A DNA stretch of 42,914 nt from contig NZ_BCVD01000018.1 in assembly GCF_001591565.1 (NCBI RefSeq), positions 1 through 42,914 on the forward strand, given 5' to 3'. The stretch comes from Priestia flexa NBRC 15715 (GTDB taxonomy: Bacteria; Bacillota; Bacilli; Bacillales; Bacillaceae_H). Positions 16,252 to 24,699 of the stretch are shown here, piece by piece (position 1 is the first letter of the stretch; each line of letters begins with the position of its first letter). Under the pieces are notes generated by a model. That model worked only from the letters and a program-made list of their open reading frames with translations. It was not told the DNA's origin and ran no database searches. Both the position numbers and the translations under genes were made by a program.

Positions 16252-16333
16252 TAGAAAATCGACATAACTTTCATACATTTTAGGTCAGAAGTTCTAGCAA
16301 AGTAATAGTAAGATATAAACATTTTTGCTATTG

Positions 16334-16400
16334 TATCATTATGATAGGCTGAAAATTTAGGGGTAAGTCTTTGGAGTCTGTGAAAAGACTCTTTTTTTAT
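16334..16400 (+). other. Orphan plus-strand hairpin terminator with upstream palindrome
   Basis: At 16367-16397 AGTCTTT / AAAGACT (or GAGTC / GACTC inside it) forms a hairpin followed by seven T residues on the plus strand. No plus-strand gene precedes it. About 30 bases upstream is TATCAT-T-ATGATA, a perfect 13-base palindrome. The T-run faces away from the dinB-type gene, so this is not its terminator. It may end a short RNA starting near 16340, but I found no convincing promoter. Confidence 0.35.
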
Positions 16401-16413
16401 AGCCTAATTACTT

Positions 16414-16878
16414 TTAAACAGGAGGGTTTTCCACGCCTACACCAACCCATCCTTCTTTGGTGGGACCGTATACACCAAAAGGTTCAATTCCAGCTTGACG
16501 CATAAGTACCGTAACTTGTCCACGGTGATGAATAATATGTTTGATCAATCCCATTAAAATTTGAGCATTCGTCTCTTGTCGACCAAAGGCTGTTTGAACT
16601 TCTTTTAACGTTTCATCTGTCCACTGCTGGTTAATAGCTTTCGCTGCTTGTAAGCTAATTCTATTGAAAACTCCAGCAATCTCTTTAGCGGAAGAGGGTA
16701 CATGTTCAGCATTTGCTAGCTAATCTATCTCCAACCCAAAATGAGCCAAATAGTCTGGAATATTTGTTGTAAAGTGCCACACAATTCTTCCTAGAGTACG
16801 ACCTTCTGTATAAACTTTTTGAGTTAGCATGGCTTCGCGGTTCCACTCTTTAATAAAATCTTCTACTGTTATGTACAT
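16414..16878 (-). pseudogene. DinB-family gene with an in-frame stop codon
   Basis: One continuous 154-codon frame apart from a TAG at 16720-16722 (codon 53). It encodes a DinB/YfiT-type four-helix protein: VEDFIKEWNREAMLTQKVY at the N-terminus, the first metal His in IVWHFTTNIPDYLAHFGL, then after the stop a helix and the second His region LIKHIIHHRGQVTVLMRQAGI, ending GWVGVGVENPPV. Family members are metal-binding, thiol-dependent enzymes often induced by stress. The ribosome binding site (GGAGGGG) and both halves are otherwise intact, suggesting recent inactivation by one base change or a sequencing error. No insertion or frameshift was seen. Confidence 0.8.
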
Positions 16879-17033
16879 TCAAAACCCCTCCATATTACCA
16901 TGTATTCCCACATTTAAATTATAAAACGTACGTTCGTGTTCTACAAGCTTGTTTTTATCTAATAAAGTGTTTAAAGACAAGAAAGACTCTAAAAAAATAA
17001 GAGCGGGACGTTTAGCAAAACTCTATACAAAAA

Positions 17034-17061
17034 AGCTACTTGCTTATGTAAACAAGTAGCT
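17034..17061 (-). terminator. Terminator of the thioredoxin-like gene
   Basis: 9-bp stem AGCTACTTG / CAAGTAGCT with a 10-base loop, followed on the minus strand by TTTTTTG. It begins seven bases beyond the stop codon. Confidence 0.85.
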
Positions 17062-17068
17062 AATCAAC

Positions 17069-17383
17069 TTAGATTGAACTTAAAAACTCACGCACTGCTT
17101 CAGGTGTTTTTGCATTTGCACTATGAAGATGTGCAATTTTCTCACCATTTTTATAAACAAGAAGAGACGGAATTCCCATTACATTGTTTGCTGCAGAAAG
17201 TTCTTCAAACTCATCTTTATCCACTTCAAACCAAGCTTTATCTTGGTTTTCTTCAATAATTTCACCAATAAACATATCAAGGCGTTTACAGTCTGGACAC
17301 CATGTTGTTGTGAAGATACCAACGCTTAGCTCTTCTCTTTTGATTTGTTCATGAAACTGCTTTTCCTCTGTAATCTTTTTCAT
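17069..17383 (-). CDS. Thioredoxin-family protein (CPDC active site)
   Basis: A 104-residue thioredoxin-fold protein with active site TTTWCPDCKR (Cys29, Cys32), cis-Pro loop GIPSLLVYKNG and a C-terminal helix ending VREFLSSI. It is cytosolic, with no signal peptide. CPDC instead of CGPC marks the YtpP-like group, possibly linked to bacillithiol. The frame opens at 17404, but ATG 17383 has TTGGAGGA 7 bases upstream and was chosen. It is monocistronic with its own terminator. Confidence 0.88.
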   Translation of the reverse strand: MKKITEEKQFHEQIKREELSVGIFTTTWCPDCKRLDMFIGEIIEENQDKAWFEVDKDEFEELSAANNVMGIPSLLVYKNGEKIAHLHSANAKTPEAVREFLSSI

Positions 17384-17503
17384 TACTAAATCCTCCAATA
17401 CCAAACTTCATACAATTATGTTCGTGTTTAACAATCTTTGTCAAATCACTCATTTCTATTATAACGAATTCATTTCGATTTATCATATTACTTGCTTGGC
17501 ACC

Positions 17504-18220
17504 TTAAAAGTTCCGTCCACCAATCACTTCTTCTAAGTAACGAGCTGTTTTCGGAGCATTTTCTTTCAAATAAGTACGCGTAAACGAATTTGCATAATAC
17601 ATTGCAAATACTTCAGCAAAGTATTCTTCTGGGTAGTTTAAAAAGTAATGTTGATTTGGAAATAATATTTGTTTCTCTTCGTTCCAAACCGTTAAAAATT
17701 TCTCTTTATGACGGAGGTTGTGTAAAATATGACGATCAACCGTGTGAGCAATCTCGTGAAGCTCTAGATTGACCGAACCGTGCCCTTGCCCTTTTTTGCT
17801 GTGACCAATTTTTACGTAAACCGTTTTTGAACCTCCCGCCCCAGGGACGTCGTCCCACACTTTACTCGAAAGCTCATAGCCTCTTGGTACTTTTCCTTTT
17901 AAAAATAAAAAACCTGGCTCATCGGTTAGCTGGCCATTAAACAACTTTATATTAATTTCTTTTTGAGCCATTTCTTTTAAGAGCGGGGACGGTATGCGAC
18001 TAATATAGTGCAAGCTAGTCATTACTTCTTGTTCGTTATAGTTGTCTTTTGGGATGTAAACTATTTCATTTAGATAGCGAGAAATGTATGATTGGTTGCT
18101 TGTTTCCATTCCAATATCCACATTTTTTAATAGCGTATAATTTCTTTCAAACGAAGAATACGTTATTGCTGGACCCATGCCAAGCAATAACATGCAAACA
18201 AATAAGATTCTCTTTTTCAC
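17504..18220 (-). CDS. Secreted anthrax lethal factor-related zinc metallopeptidase (Pro-Pro endopeptidase-like)
   Basis: A 238-residue protein with an N-terminal signal peptide (KKRILFVCMLLLGMGPAITYSS) and a C-terminal metalloprotease domain of the ATLF/M34 type. The zinc motif is HEIAH (about residues 155-159), with the downstream acidic ligand in NYPEEYFAEVFAMYYAN (about 195-210). The length fits PPEP-type secreted peptidases, which cut Pro-Pro bonds in surface proteins; this specificity is inferred. The frame is open from 18301, but GTG 18220 follows GGGGAGGA by 7 bases and starts the signal peptide, so it was chosen. A 13-bp hairpin overlaps that ribosome binding site. No terminator is evident downstream. 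Confidence 0.8.
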   Translation of the reverse strand: MKKRILFVCMLLLGMGPAITYSSFERNYTLLKNVDIGMETSNQSYISRYLNEIVYIPKDNYNEQEVMTSLHYISRIPSPLLKEMAQKEINIKLFNGQLTDEPGFLFLKGKVPRGYELSSKVWDDVPGAGGSKTVYVKIGHSKKGQGHGSVNLELHEIAHTVDRHILHNLRHKEKFLTVWNEEKQILFPNQHYFLNYPEEYFAEVFAMYYANSFTRTYLKENAPKTARYLEEVIGGRNF

Positions 18221-18232
18221 CTGCTGTTCCTC

Positions 18233-18264
18233 CCCTAGCTTTATGCTATCACATAAAGCTAGGG
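18233..18264 (-). promoter_or_regulatory. Leader hairpin at the ribosome binding site of the metallopeptidase gene
   Basis: A perfect 13-bp inverted repeat, CCCTAGCTTTATG / CATAAAGCTAGGG, with a 6-base loop. In the minus-strand mRNA its 3' arm ends in CUAGGGG, which runs directly into the AGGA of the ribosome binding site. There is no T-run after it, so it is not a terminator. It could limit ribosome access or stabilise the 5' end. Confidence 0.6.
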
Positions 18265-18329
18265 AGACTCCCAAGCAAATCTTGGCATCTACTCTTCTCA
18301 TACAACCTATCAGCAGAGATAAATAAAAA

Positions 18330-18353
18330 AACTAGATTTATCAAAATCTAGTT
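18330..18353 (-). terminator. Terminator of ypjP
   Basis: 10-bp perfect stem AACTAGATTT / AAATCTAGTT with a 4-base loop, followed on the minus strand by seven T residues. It is 18 bases after the ypjP stop. Confidence 0.88.
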
Positions 18354-18370
18354 TTAGTCACTGAACCTGA

Positions 18371-18973
18371 TTACGACATCCATTTTGGAGGCATATTACG
18401 GTTCCAATAAATTTTCCCTAACGTATAGTGTTTTTGAAAATTATCTTCTGCTTTATGATAATGGAAGTTAAACCAATACCCATCTTTTGGAGGGTTCTCT
18501 CGCCGCACATGAAAGCGAATTAAATCTTGCCCAGACTGCAGGTCATAAACGTGAAAAATTTTCTCTCCGTAACCCGAAGCTGGATGCTCACTTATCTCTA
18601 GGTTTGTAATATCTTGTTCTCTTTCTGTGCCAATATCAGTAAGGACTTTTTCAATCTCTGGTAGGACAGCCCCTCGAAACTCCTCTTCAATAACAGGGCC
18701 AATTTTCGTTCCAAACTTTTCAACGGACTGTTTCTCTGCTTGGTCCATTGCATATGCAACAAATGAATCAACATCTTCAAACTTAAAGTGGATAGAGGGA
18801 AGCTCAGCATCTTCAAACGTGGTTGTGGAAGGCACAACATCACGTATATAGCCTGATTTATGCTGCTTGTCGGCTTTCGCGTCATCAACGTATAAATACT
18901 CAGGTGGCGTGACAAGCCCAAATGTAAATACCGTAATTAATACAACGAGCATTCTTTTCAACCATCTAGGCAT
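18371..18973 (-). CDS. ypjP: YpjP-family cell-surface protein
   Basis: About 200 residues. The N-terminal hydrophobic segment WLKRMLVVLITVFTFGLVTPP looks like an export signal or anchor, and the rest is soluble and extracytoplasmic. The C-terminal half (KIFHVYDLQSG, FHVRRENPP, GYWFNFHYHKAEDNF, GKIYWNRNMPPKWMS) matches B. subtilis YpjP as I recall it. Function is unknown. The frame opens at 19003, but GAAAGGA lies 8-9 bases before the ATG at 18973, which I take as start. It begins a segment with the B. subtilis ypjP-ypiP-yphP order. Confidence 0.82.
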   Translation of the reverse strand: MPRWLKRMLVVLITVFTFGLVTPPEYLYVDDAKADKQHKSGYIRDVVPSTTTFEDAELPSIHFKFEDVDSFVAYAMDQAEKQSVEKFGTKIGPVIEEEFRGAVLPEIEKVLTDIGTEREQDITNLEISEHPASGYGEKIFHVYDLQSGQDLIRFHVRRENPPKDGYWFNFHYHKAEDNFQKHYTLGKIYWNRNMPPKWMS

Positions 18974-19165
18974 CTTTATCGATCCTTTCAATTCTTCTTT
19001 CATTCAACTATTTTTAATATAGTGTGTATTGTATCATATTTCAATTTTTTTCACCTTTTTTTTAAAACTTTTTTCTTACTTAAAAAATATAGTTAAAAAA
19101 TTTTTTTATACTGCTTTTAGTTTCCCTCTACCTCTTTTATAGTGAATATAAACCATATTTTTATT

Positions 19166-19951
19166 TTATCTACCTTCCTTTATCTCAATAACACCGTAAT
19201 GAAAAGCGGCGGTTTTACGCTTATACACATGAAATTGATGCTCATGAAAACGCGTGCTTTTGTAATGATCTTTAAGCACAACACGCTCCCTTGCAACTCG
19301 CTTTGCCTGCGTCATAACTTGCTCCGTTAGCGGTGTGTATAAAGCAAGTTGCTTTAACCCTTGAATTCCGTTAGAGTCAGCAAGGTTTGCTTCAAACATG
19401 GGATCAAAATAGACAATATCAAATGAATTATCTTCACAGCAATGAAGATATGTTTCGAATGTTTGGTGCACGACAGAGATTCTGTTCATCGCTTCATCTA
19501 TTTCACGAATACCACTTTTCCACGTTTTTAAGCCTTGCTTTAATAAATACGCCATAAAACGATTTCCTTCTAATCCCTTTACTAGCCCTCTTTCTCCGAC
19601 GGCAAGGCTGGCAATAATACTATCGGAAGCAAGTCCTAGCGTGCAGTCTAATACGCTCATACCAGTTGTTAATTTTGCGGCTTGAATAAACGGGTCTTGT
19701 TCACCTTTTAATAACCGCTTTGCCCGAAACATCGCTGAGTTTGGATGAAAGAAAAATGGTTCTTCTGCTTCTTGGATATGTAGTTCCATTCTCTCTTTTC
19801 CAACAACTAAAAGATCTGATTTTTCTTTTTTCTGCAACGTTTTCACAGATGTTTTTGCTCGAGCAACGTATGGAATGTGCAAATCATTTGCTACGCTTTT
19901 AGCAAATCTAATCATCTCTTCATCCGTTCTCCCAGCTGTCGTTACAATCAT
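19166..19951 (-). CDS. ypiP: RsmJ-like class I SAM-dependent methyltransferase (YpiP)
   Basis: A 261-residue predicted methyltransferase. The SAM-binding region is VLDCTLGLASDSIIASLAVG and the catalytic motif IV-like YFDPMFEANLADSNG (about residues 180-195) resembles DPMYP in RsmJ, which methylates 16S rRNA. The N-terminal part (VTTAGRTDEEMIRFAKSVA) and a VVGKERMELHI segment are shared with the Bacillus YpiP group. The position beside ypjP and brxA supports the name. The RNA substrate is inferred. A 160-base AT-rich gap without a gene separates it from ypjP. Confidence 0.82.
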   Translation of the reverse strand: MIVTTAGRTDEEMIRFAKSVANDLHIPYVARAKTSVKTLQKKEKSDLLVVGKERMELHIQEAEEPFFFHPNSAMFRAKRLLKGEQDPFIQAAKLTTGMSVLDCTLGLASDSIIASLAVGERGLVKGLEGNRFMAYLLKQGLKTWKSGIREIDEAMNRISVVHQTFETYLHCCEDNSFDIVYFDPMFEANLADSNGIQGLKQLALYTPLTEQVMTQAKRVARERVVLKDHYKSTRFHEHQFHVYKRKTAAFHYGVIEIKEGR

Positions 19952-19996
19952 TGATTTTACTCCTTTCCACCTAAGCTACATTATTTGCGCAGAAGA

Positions 19997-20022
19997 AAAA
20001 GGATGCCTGAAGACATCCTTTT
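19997..20022 (-). terminator. Terminator of brxA
   Basis: 9-bp stem AAAAGGATG / CATCCTTTT with an 8-base loop, exiting into T residues on the minus strand. It separates brxA from ypiP. Confidence 0.8.
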
Positions 20023-20063
20023 CGCGTCTTACATTATTCACCTACTTCGTAGCACGCTATAAA

Positions 20064-20498
20064 TTAGCAGTGCTTGTTAAAACCGTCTAAAACATTTTCA
20101 AAAATGGCTTCTAATGATTGACCTTCAATTTCGTGACGTGGAATGAAGTGAACAACTTCTTTTCCTTTTAATAGAGCCATTGATGGAGAAGATGGTTCAA
20201 TATCACCAAAATATTCTCTCATCTTTGCTGTTGCTTCTTTGTCTTGGCCAGCAAATACAGTAACCGCTTGATTCGGTTTATTTTCAGCATGTAAAAATGC
20301 TTGTGTTGCCGCAGGGCGAGCTAACCCAGCAGCGCATCCGCATACGGAATTCACAACAACAAACGTTGTACCCTCTGCATTTTCCATAAATTCTGTTACC
20401 GCTTCTTCTGTTGTAAGCTCTTTATACCCAGCACGAGTTAACTCTTCACGCATCGGCTTAACAAGCTGACGCATATATTCTTCATATGCCATTGACAT
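20064..20498 (-). CDS. brxA: Bacilliredoxin BrxA (YphP)
   Basis: A 144-residue bacilliredoxin with the CGC active site in VVNSVCGCAAGLARPAA (Cys53, Cys55) and the family C-terminus SSPSMALLKGKEVVHFIPRHEIEG. It removes bacillithiol from mixed disulfides on proteins after oxidative stress, working with the bacillithiol made by the bshB2 pathway at the start of the window. The MSMAYEEYMRQLV N-terminus and gene order point to the YphP (BrxA) paralogue rather than YqiW (BrxB). It is monocistronic and divergent from the polysaccharide deacetylase gene. Confidence 0.92.
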   Translation of the reverse strand: MSMAYEEYMRQLVKPMREELTRAGYKELTTEEAVTEFMENAEGTTFVVVNSVCGCAAGLARPAATQAFLHAENKPNQAVTVFAGQDKEATAKMREYFGDIEPSSPSMALLKGKEVVHFIPRHEIEGQSLEAIFENVLDGFNKHC

Positions 20499-20709
20499 CG
20501 TAATCTTCCTCCTTACAATGATTCATCCACACATCATACTACAAATGCCAGGAAAAATCTAGCTAGAGCTCGGTTCAGTACCACATAAATTGAGAAGAAA
20601 CAGCAATTACTAAAATTCGTTCAATTTTTGCCGTATTTTACTATTATTCTTCCATTTTTTATACTATAGTTATAGGTAGAAGTTTATACATAGAAAGGAT
20701 TTTTTTCAA

Positions 20710-21567
20710 TTGAAACCGGCTTTACAGAAATCAAAACAATTTTACATTGGAATTAGCTTAGTACTACTCATTTTTCTTTTATTGGTGGCAATTGGCAAGT
20801 ATACGAATGCACAAACAATGAGTGCAGCAGCAAAAGAACCCTTGGCTTACACACCAATGCCACAAAAAGAAAACGGTGTAAACTATGCAGGCAAGACGTT
20901 AAACACATTACATCACAGCGCGTATTTAGCAAATACGCTAAACGATCGCAACGAACCGCTTACTAAACCAATTTTTATTACGTTTGATGACGGACCTAAC
21001 AATGATACTCCAAAAATCTTAGATACTCTAAGAGACTACAACGTCAAAGCAACGTTCTTTTTATTAAAGAATCAAATTGACCGATATCCTGACATCGCTA
21101 AGCGCATTGTTGCTGAAGGGCATAGCGTCGGATGTCATGGAGTTTCACATGATATTCATCAGATGTACGGGCAAGATGGCGCTGCTTTAAACGAAATGAC
21201 AACGTGCTTAAAAGCTCTTAAGGACGTGACTGGCGTTGATAGCAAGCTCATCCGCGTACCTTTTGGTAGCGTGCCGTACTTAAAGGAACCGCATAGAACA
21301 CAGCTGACTTCTCGTTACCAGCTGTGGGACTGGAATATTGACAGTGAGGATTGGGCGCTACGCTCTGCGCCAAAAATCATTCAATCCATTGAGCCACACA
21401 TTGAACACGTGAATGCAAGCGAACAAACACCGGTTATCTTATTTCACGATAAGCCTTTTACGGCACAGTCTTTGCCGACTATATTAACCTATTTACATTC
21501 TAATCATTATCAATCTATGACGATTAATAATACAATGAAACCATTGCAGTTTCCTTTTCACACATAA
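20710..21567 (+). CDS. Membrane-anchored polysaccharide deacetylase
   Basis: A 285-residue protein: one N-terminal membrane segment (residues 11-31), a spacer, then a NodB-type carbohydrate esterase 4 domain from about residue 87. Motifs seen are ITFDDGPNNDTPKIL (catalytic Asp-Asp), GHSVGCHGVSHDIHQ (metal His pair), IRVPFGS, DSEDW and ILFHDK. It probably acts on peptidoglycan or another surface polymer outside the membrane. The start is TTG with AGAAAGGAT 9 bases upstream. It is a single-gene unit, and it interrupts the B. subtilis-like gene order between brxA and ypgR. Confidence 0.88.
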   Translation: MKPALQKSKQFYIGISLVLLIFLLLVAIGKYTNAQTMSAAAKEPLAYTPMPQKENGVNYAGKTLNTLHHSAYLANTLNDRNEPLTKPIFITFDDGPNNDTPKILDTLRDYNVKATFFLLKNQIDRYPDIAKRIVAEGHSVGCHGVSHDIHQMYGQDGAALNEMTTCLKALKDVTGVDSKLIRVPFGSVPYLKEPHRTQLTSRYQLWDWNIDSEDWALRSAPKIIQSIEPHIEHVNASEQTPVILFHDKPFTAQSLPTILTYLHSNHYQSMTINNTMKPLQFPFHT

Positions 21568-21598
21568 AAAAAGAGCATTCATCTGAATGCTCTTTTTT
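21566..21598. terminator. Convergent terminator between deacetylase and ypgR
   Basis: 13-14-bp stem AAAAAGAGCATTC / GAATGCTCTTTTT with an ATCT loop and A/T runs at both ends, serving both convergent genes. Confidence 0.92.
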
Positions 21599-21601
21599 CT
21601 C

Positions 21602-22726
21602 TTACCCTTTACGACTTTCCGTCATTTGTTTCCAAACGGATCCTTTTGCTTCTTCTCCGCCTGCAATTCGTTCAATTGCTAGTTTAATTTGTAAATCAAC
21701 CTCAAACTCTGGATCGTTTTCCGCTGCTTTTAAGGCTGACAAAGCTGTTTCGTCTCCTACTTCGTATAAAAACATTGCTGCTCTCCAGCGCACAAGCTTA
21801 CTTTTATCTTGTAGCGCTTCACACATCGCCGCAATCCCTTCTTCAAACCCTAAATCTGACATACAGTCTCCTGCAGTACGACGAACCGTTACAGATTTAT
21901 CTTTTAAAGCTTTATATAAGAATGGAAGGACTTCTTTCGATTCAATCATTCCAAGATAGACCGTTGCTAAGCGGCGGATGGATGCTTTTTCATCATCAAG
22001 CGCTTTGTTCAAAACGGGTAAATCCTCTTCTGTTGGATTCATTTGCTCTAAATGAGCATAACGAACTGTCCAATCTTCCTCATCTAACATTTCTTCTGTT
22101 ACTTTATATGCTTCGCGTGGCTTTACAACTTGCTCTCCACTTTCCTCTTGCTTTGCAAGTTGGACAAGTCGATTCAAACGCTCCTCAGGATAAGCTGCTG
22201 ATAATTCCTCTACAACATCTTCTCCAATTGCTTCTAGTTCACCGTAGCGAACTCCTTGCTCTTTCCATTTACGCTCCAATACAACGTTTGATGCAAATTG
22301 CTGAACTTCAGCAACCGCTTTTGCAAAACGATCTGGAAGCCCAAATCGCTTCTCTTCTGTTCCATCCGTTAACTTTACTTGCATAGGGACATTTTTAAAC
22401 AGTTGAACAGCTACGCTCACTTCCCCGTAGTGCTCATTAATCTGCTGGTTTTCAGTCTCATCCTGTATGTCTTCTCCAAAAGCTGCGCGAACCTGAGGTA
22501 AAATTTGTTTCCAATCATATTTTGCATTACGCTCAACTGCCAAAAAATCAGCGACGTGATATACGCCTTTTACGCCTTCAACCTTCATGATTTCTTGAAT
22601 AACCGCTGGGGCTTCATGACTATTATCTTTATGGTAGTTGTTGCTTTTTCCTCCAGGCAACACTTCATTTAAATTGATCTTCATTGTATTCGGACTTGGT
22701 GTGGGTTCAATAGATTTAATCTTCAT
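21602..22726 (-). CDS. ypgR: Conserved virulence factor C-type protein (NfuN plus HEAT repeats)
   Basis: A 374-residue protein. The N-terminal 90 residues (PTPSPNTMKINLNEVLPGGKS, GVKGVYHVADFLAVER) form an Nfu/NifU N-terminal-like domain. A charged middle follows, then from about residue 215 several HEAT-type repeats (PVLNKALDDEKASIRRLATVYLG, PFLYKALKDKSVTVRRTAGDCMS, AMCEALQDKSKLVRWRAAMFL). It matches B. subtilis YpgR and staphylococcal CvfC; the exact role is unknown. The ribosome binding site GAGGAG is about 8 bases before ATG. Its position fits the ypgR-ypgQ-bsaA block. Confidence 0.85.
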   Translation of the reverse strand: MKIKSIEPTPSPNTMKINLNEVLPGGKSNNYHKDNSHEAPAVIQEIMKVEGVKGVYHVADFLAVERNAKYDWKQILPQVRAAFGEDIQDETENQQINEHYGEVSVAVQLFKNVPMQVKLTDGTEEKRFGLPDRFAKAVAEVQQFASNVVLERKWKEQGVRYGELEAIGEDVVEELSAAYPEERLNRLVQLAKQEESGEQVVKPREAYKVTEEMLDEEDWTVRYAHLEQMNPTEEDLPVLNKALDDEKASIRRLATVYLGMIESKEVLPFLYKALKDKSVTVRRTAGDCMSDLGFEEGIAAMCEALQDKSKLVRWRAAMFLYEVGDETALSALKAAENDPEFEVDLQIKLAIERIAGGEEAKGSVWKQMTESRKG

Positions 22727-22800
22727 ACACTCATACTCCTCAATTTCATTTTTTTACATTGTAACATGCTCAAAAACAGAGGGTCTAATCACCTGCTTTT

Positions 22801-24699
22801 TTACGCATTTTCAATTTCTTCAATTAGTTCCGAAAGCTCCGTCCAGCGTTCTAGCAGCTCATTTAAATCATCGTTTGCTTGCTCTTGTTCCATCGATAAG
22901 GTATGGGCTTTGGAGTAATCACTTCCAGCTCGTTCAATTTCAGCTGTTAAGCGTTCAATCTCCTCTTCTTTGGCTGCAATTTTATCTTCAATTTCATCCC
23001 ATTCTTTTTGCTCTTTATATGATAAGCGACGCTTTTTCTGCTTTTCTTGTACTCTAGGCTTTTCTTCTTTCACTTTGGTCTCTTGCACTTGTTTTTGCTT
23101 TTGACGTCTTGCTTCTTCCAGCTGATCCGTATAAGCACCGTAATAGGTTGAAATGACGCCGTCTCCTTCAAAGACCAACAAGTAGTCAGCGACTTTATCT
23201 AAGAAATAGCGATCATGTGAAACAGTAATAACAACGCCTGGAAATTCCTCTAGATAATCTTCTAGAACCGTTAACGTTTGTGTATCTAAATCATTGGTTG
23301 GCTCATCTAACAGCAACACGTTCGGTGAGGTCATTAAAAGCTTCAATAAATAAAGGCGACGACGTTCTCCACCTGAAAGCTTTCGAATAGGCGTTCCGTG
23401 TGTATGAGAAGGAAATAAAAAACGTTCAAGCATTTGCGAAGCTGAAATTACTTTTCCATCCGTCGTTTGGACGATTTCAGCTGACTCTTTGATATAATCT
23501 AGCATTCGTTTATTTAAGTCCATATCGTCACTTTCTTGCGTATAGTACGCAATTTTAACAGTTTGCCCACGATCAACCTCTCCGCTATCAGGTCCAATAC
23601 GACCAGCAAGCATGTTTAAAAGCGTTGACTTCCCGCTTCCATTTTTACCGACAATCCCAATCCGATCTCCTTTTTTCACAATGTGAGTGAAATCGTTCAA
23701 GAGCATCTTACCTTCAAATGCTTTTGACACTTCTTTTAGTTCAACAACTTTTTTCCCTAAACGACTGCCTGCTAAACTTATATCCAGTCCCTCTTTTTCA
23801 GTACTTCCTACTTTTCCTTCAAGTTCTTCAAATCGTTGAATGCGCGCCTTTTGCTTCGTTGTTCGCGCCTTGGCACCACGTCGAATCCAAGCTAATTCAT
23901 TACGGTATAAATTACTTAACTTGGATTGCGTTGCTTTTTCTTGCTCTTCACGAAGTGCTTTCCCTTCCAAAAACGCTCCATAATTTCCTTTGTAGCTGTA
24001 TAAATTACCACCATCTAATTCAAAGATGCGATTCGTAACGGCGTCTAAGAAGTAACGATCATGCGTTACGAGTAAAACGGCACCTTGATACTTCGCTAAA
24101 TATTCTTCTAGCCATTTTACCGTTTCATAGTCCAAGTGGTTTGTCGGTTCATCTAAAATTAAAAGATCCGGCGTTTGAATTAAGCTTTGAGCAATGGAAA
24201 CACGTTTTTTCTGACCACCAGATAATGCCCCAATTTTCTCTTGCATATTGGTAATACCAAGCTTCGTTAGAACGGCTTGGGCACTAGAGTTCGCTTCCCA
24301 TGCGTTCATTGCATCCATCTTTTGCTGAAGATCATATAAATTCTGCTGCGCTTTTTCACTCGAAGCATCTTGCTGGAGCTCGTACAGCGCAAGCTCATAT
24401 TGCTTTAATAACTGAAGAAGCGGCGTATCACCGCTGAAGACCTGCTCTAGCACCGTAAGTTCAGGATTAAAATCCGGGTGTTGAGGCATATACGTAATGC
24501 GGTAATCCTTCGCGTGCATGACTTCGCCACCATCGGCTATTTCCAGTCCTGCAATAATTTTTAGCAATGTTGACTTTCCTGTACCGTTGACACCAATTAA
24601 GCCAATTCGTTCATTTTCAGTAATGGTAAAGGTTAAATGATTAAATAAGTTCTTTTCCCCATACGTTTTTGTTAATTCTTCAATCGTAATCATTTTCAT
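22801..24699 (-). CDS. yfmR: ABC-F ATPase, YfmR/Uup type
   Basis: A 632-residue ABC-F protein with two nucleotide-binding domains and no membrane segment. Domain 1: GVNGTGKST (residues 36-44), LSGGQKKRV, ILDEPTNHLD. Domain 2: GKNGSGKST, LSGGERRRL, LLDEPTNDLD. The interdomain linker includes LAWIRRGAKARTTKQKARI, and a basic, coiled-coil C-terminal extension (EEKPRVQEKQKKRR... ERLTAEIERAG) marks the Uup/YfmR group. These proteins bind stalled ribosomes at the E site and assist translation. It overlaps ypgQ by 20 bases. It is not antibiotic-resistance type as far as I can see. Confidence 0.88.
   Translation of the reverse strand: MKMITIEELTKTYGEKNLFNHLTFTITENERIGLIGVNGTGKSTLLKIIAGLEIADGGEVMHAKDYRITYMPQHPDFNPELTVLEQVFSGDTPLLQLLKQYELALYELQQDASSEKAQQNLYDLQQKMDAMNAWEANSSAQAVLTKLGITNMQEKIGALSGGQKKRVSIAQSLIQTPDLLILDEPTNHLDYETVKWLEEYLAKYQGAVLLVTHDRYFLDAVTNRIFELDGGNLYSYKGNYGAFLEGKALREEQEKATQSKLSNLYRNELAWIRRGAKARTTKQKARIQRFEELEGKVGSTEKEGLDISLAGSRLGKKVVELKEVSKAFEGKMLLNDFTHIVKKGDRIGIVGKNGSGKSTLLNMLAGRIGPDSGEVDRGQTVKIAYYTQESDDMDLNKRMLDYIKESAEIVQTTDGKVISASQMLERFLFPSHTHGTPIRKLSGGERRRLYLLKLLMTSPNVLLLDEPTNDLDTQTLTVLEDYLEEFPGVVITVSHDRYFLDKVADYLLVFEGDGVISTYYGAYTDQLEEARRQKQKQVQETKVKEEKPRVQEKQKKRRLSYKEQKEWDEIEDKIAAKEEEIERLTAEIERAGSDYSKAHTLSMEQEQANDDLNELLERWTELSELIEEIENA

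Noticed and set aside
18598-18921. Second minus-strand frame inside ypjP
   Set aside because: Low-complexity shadow frame within ypjP without family motifs.
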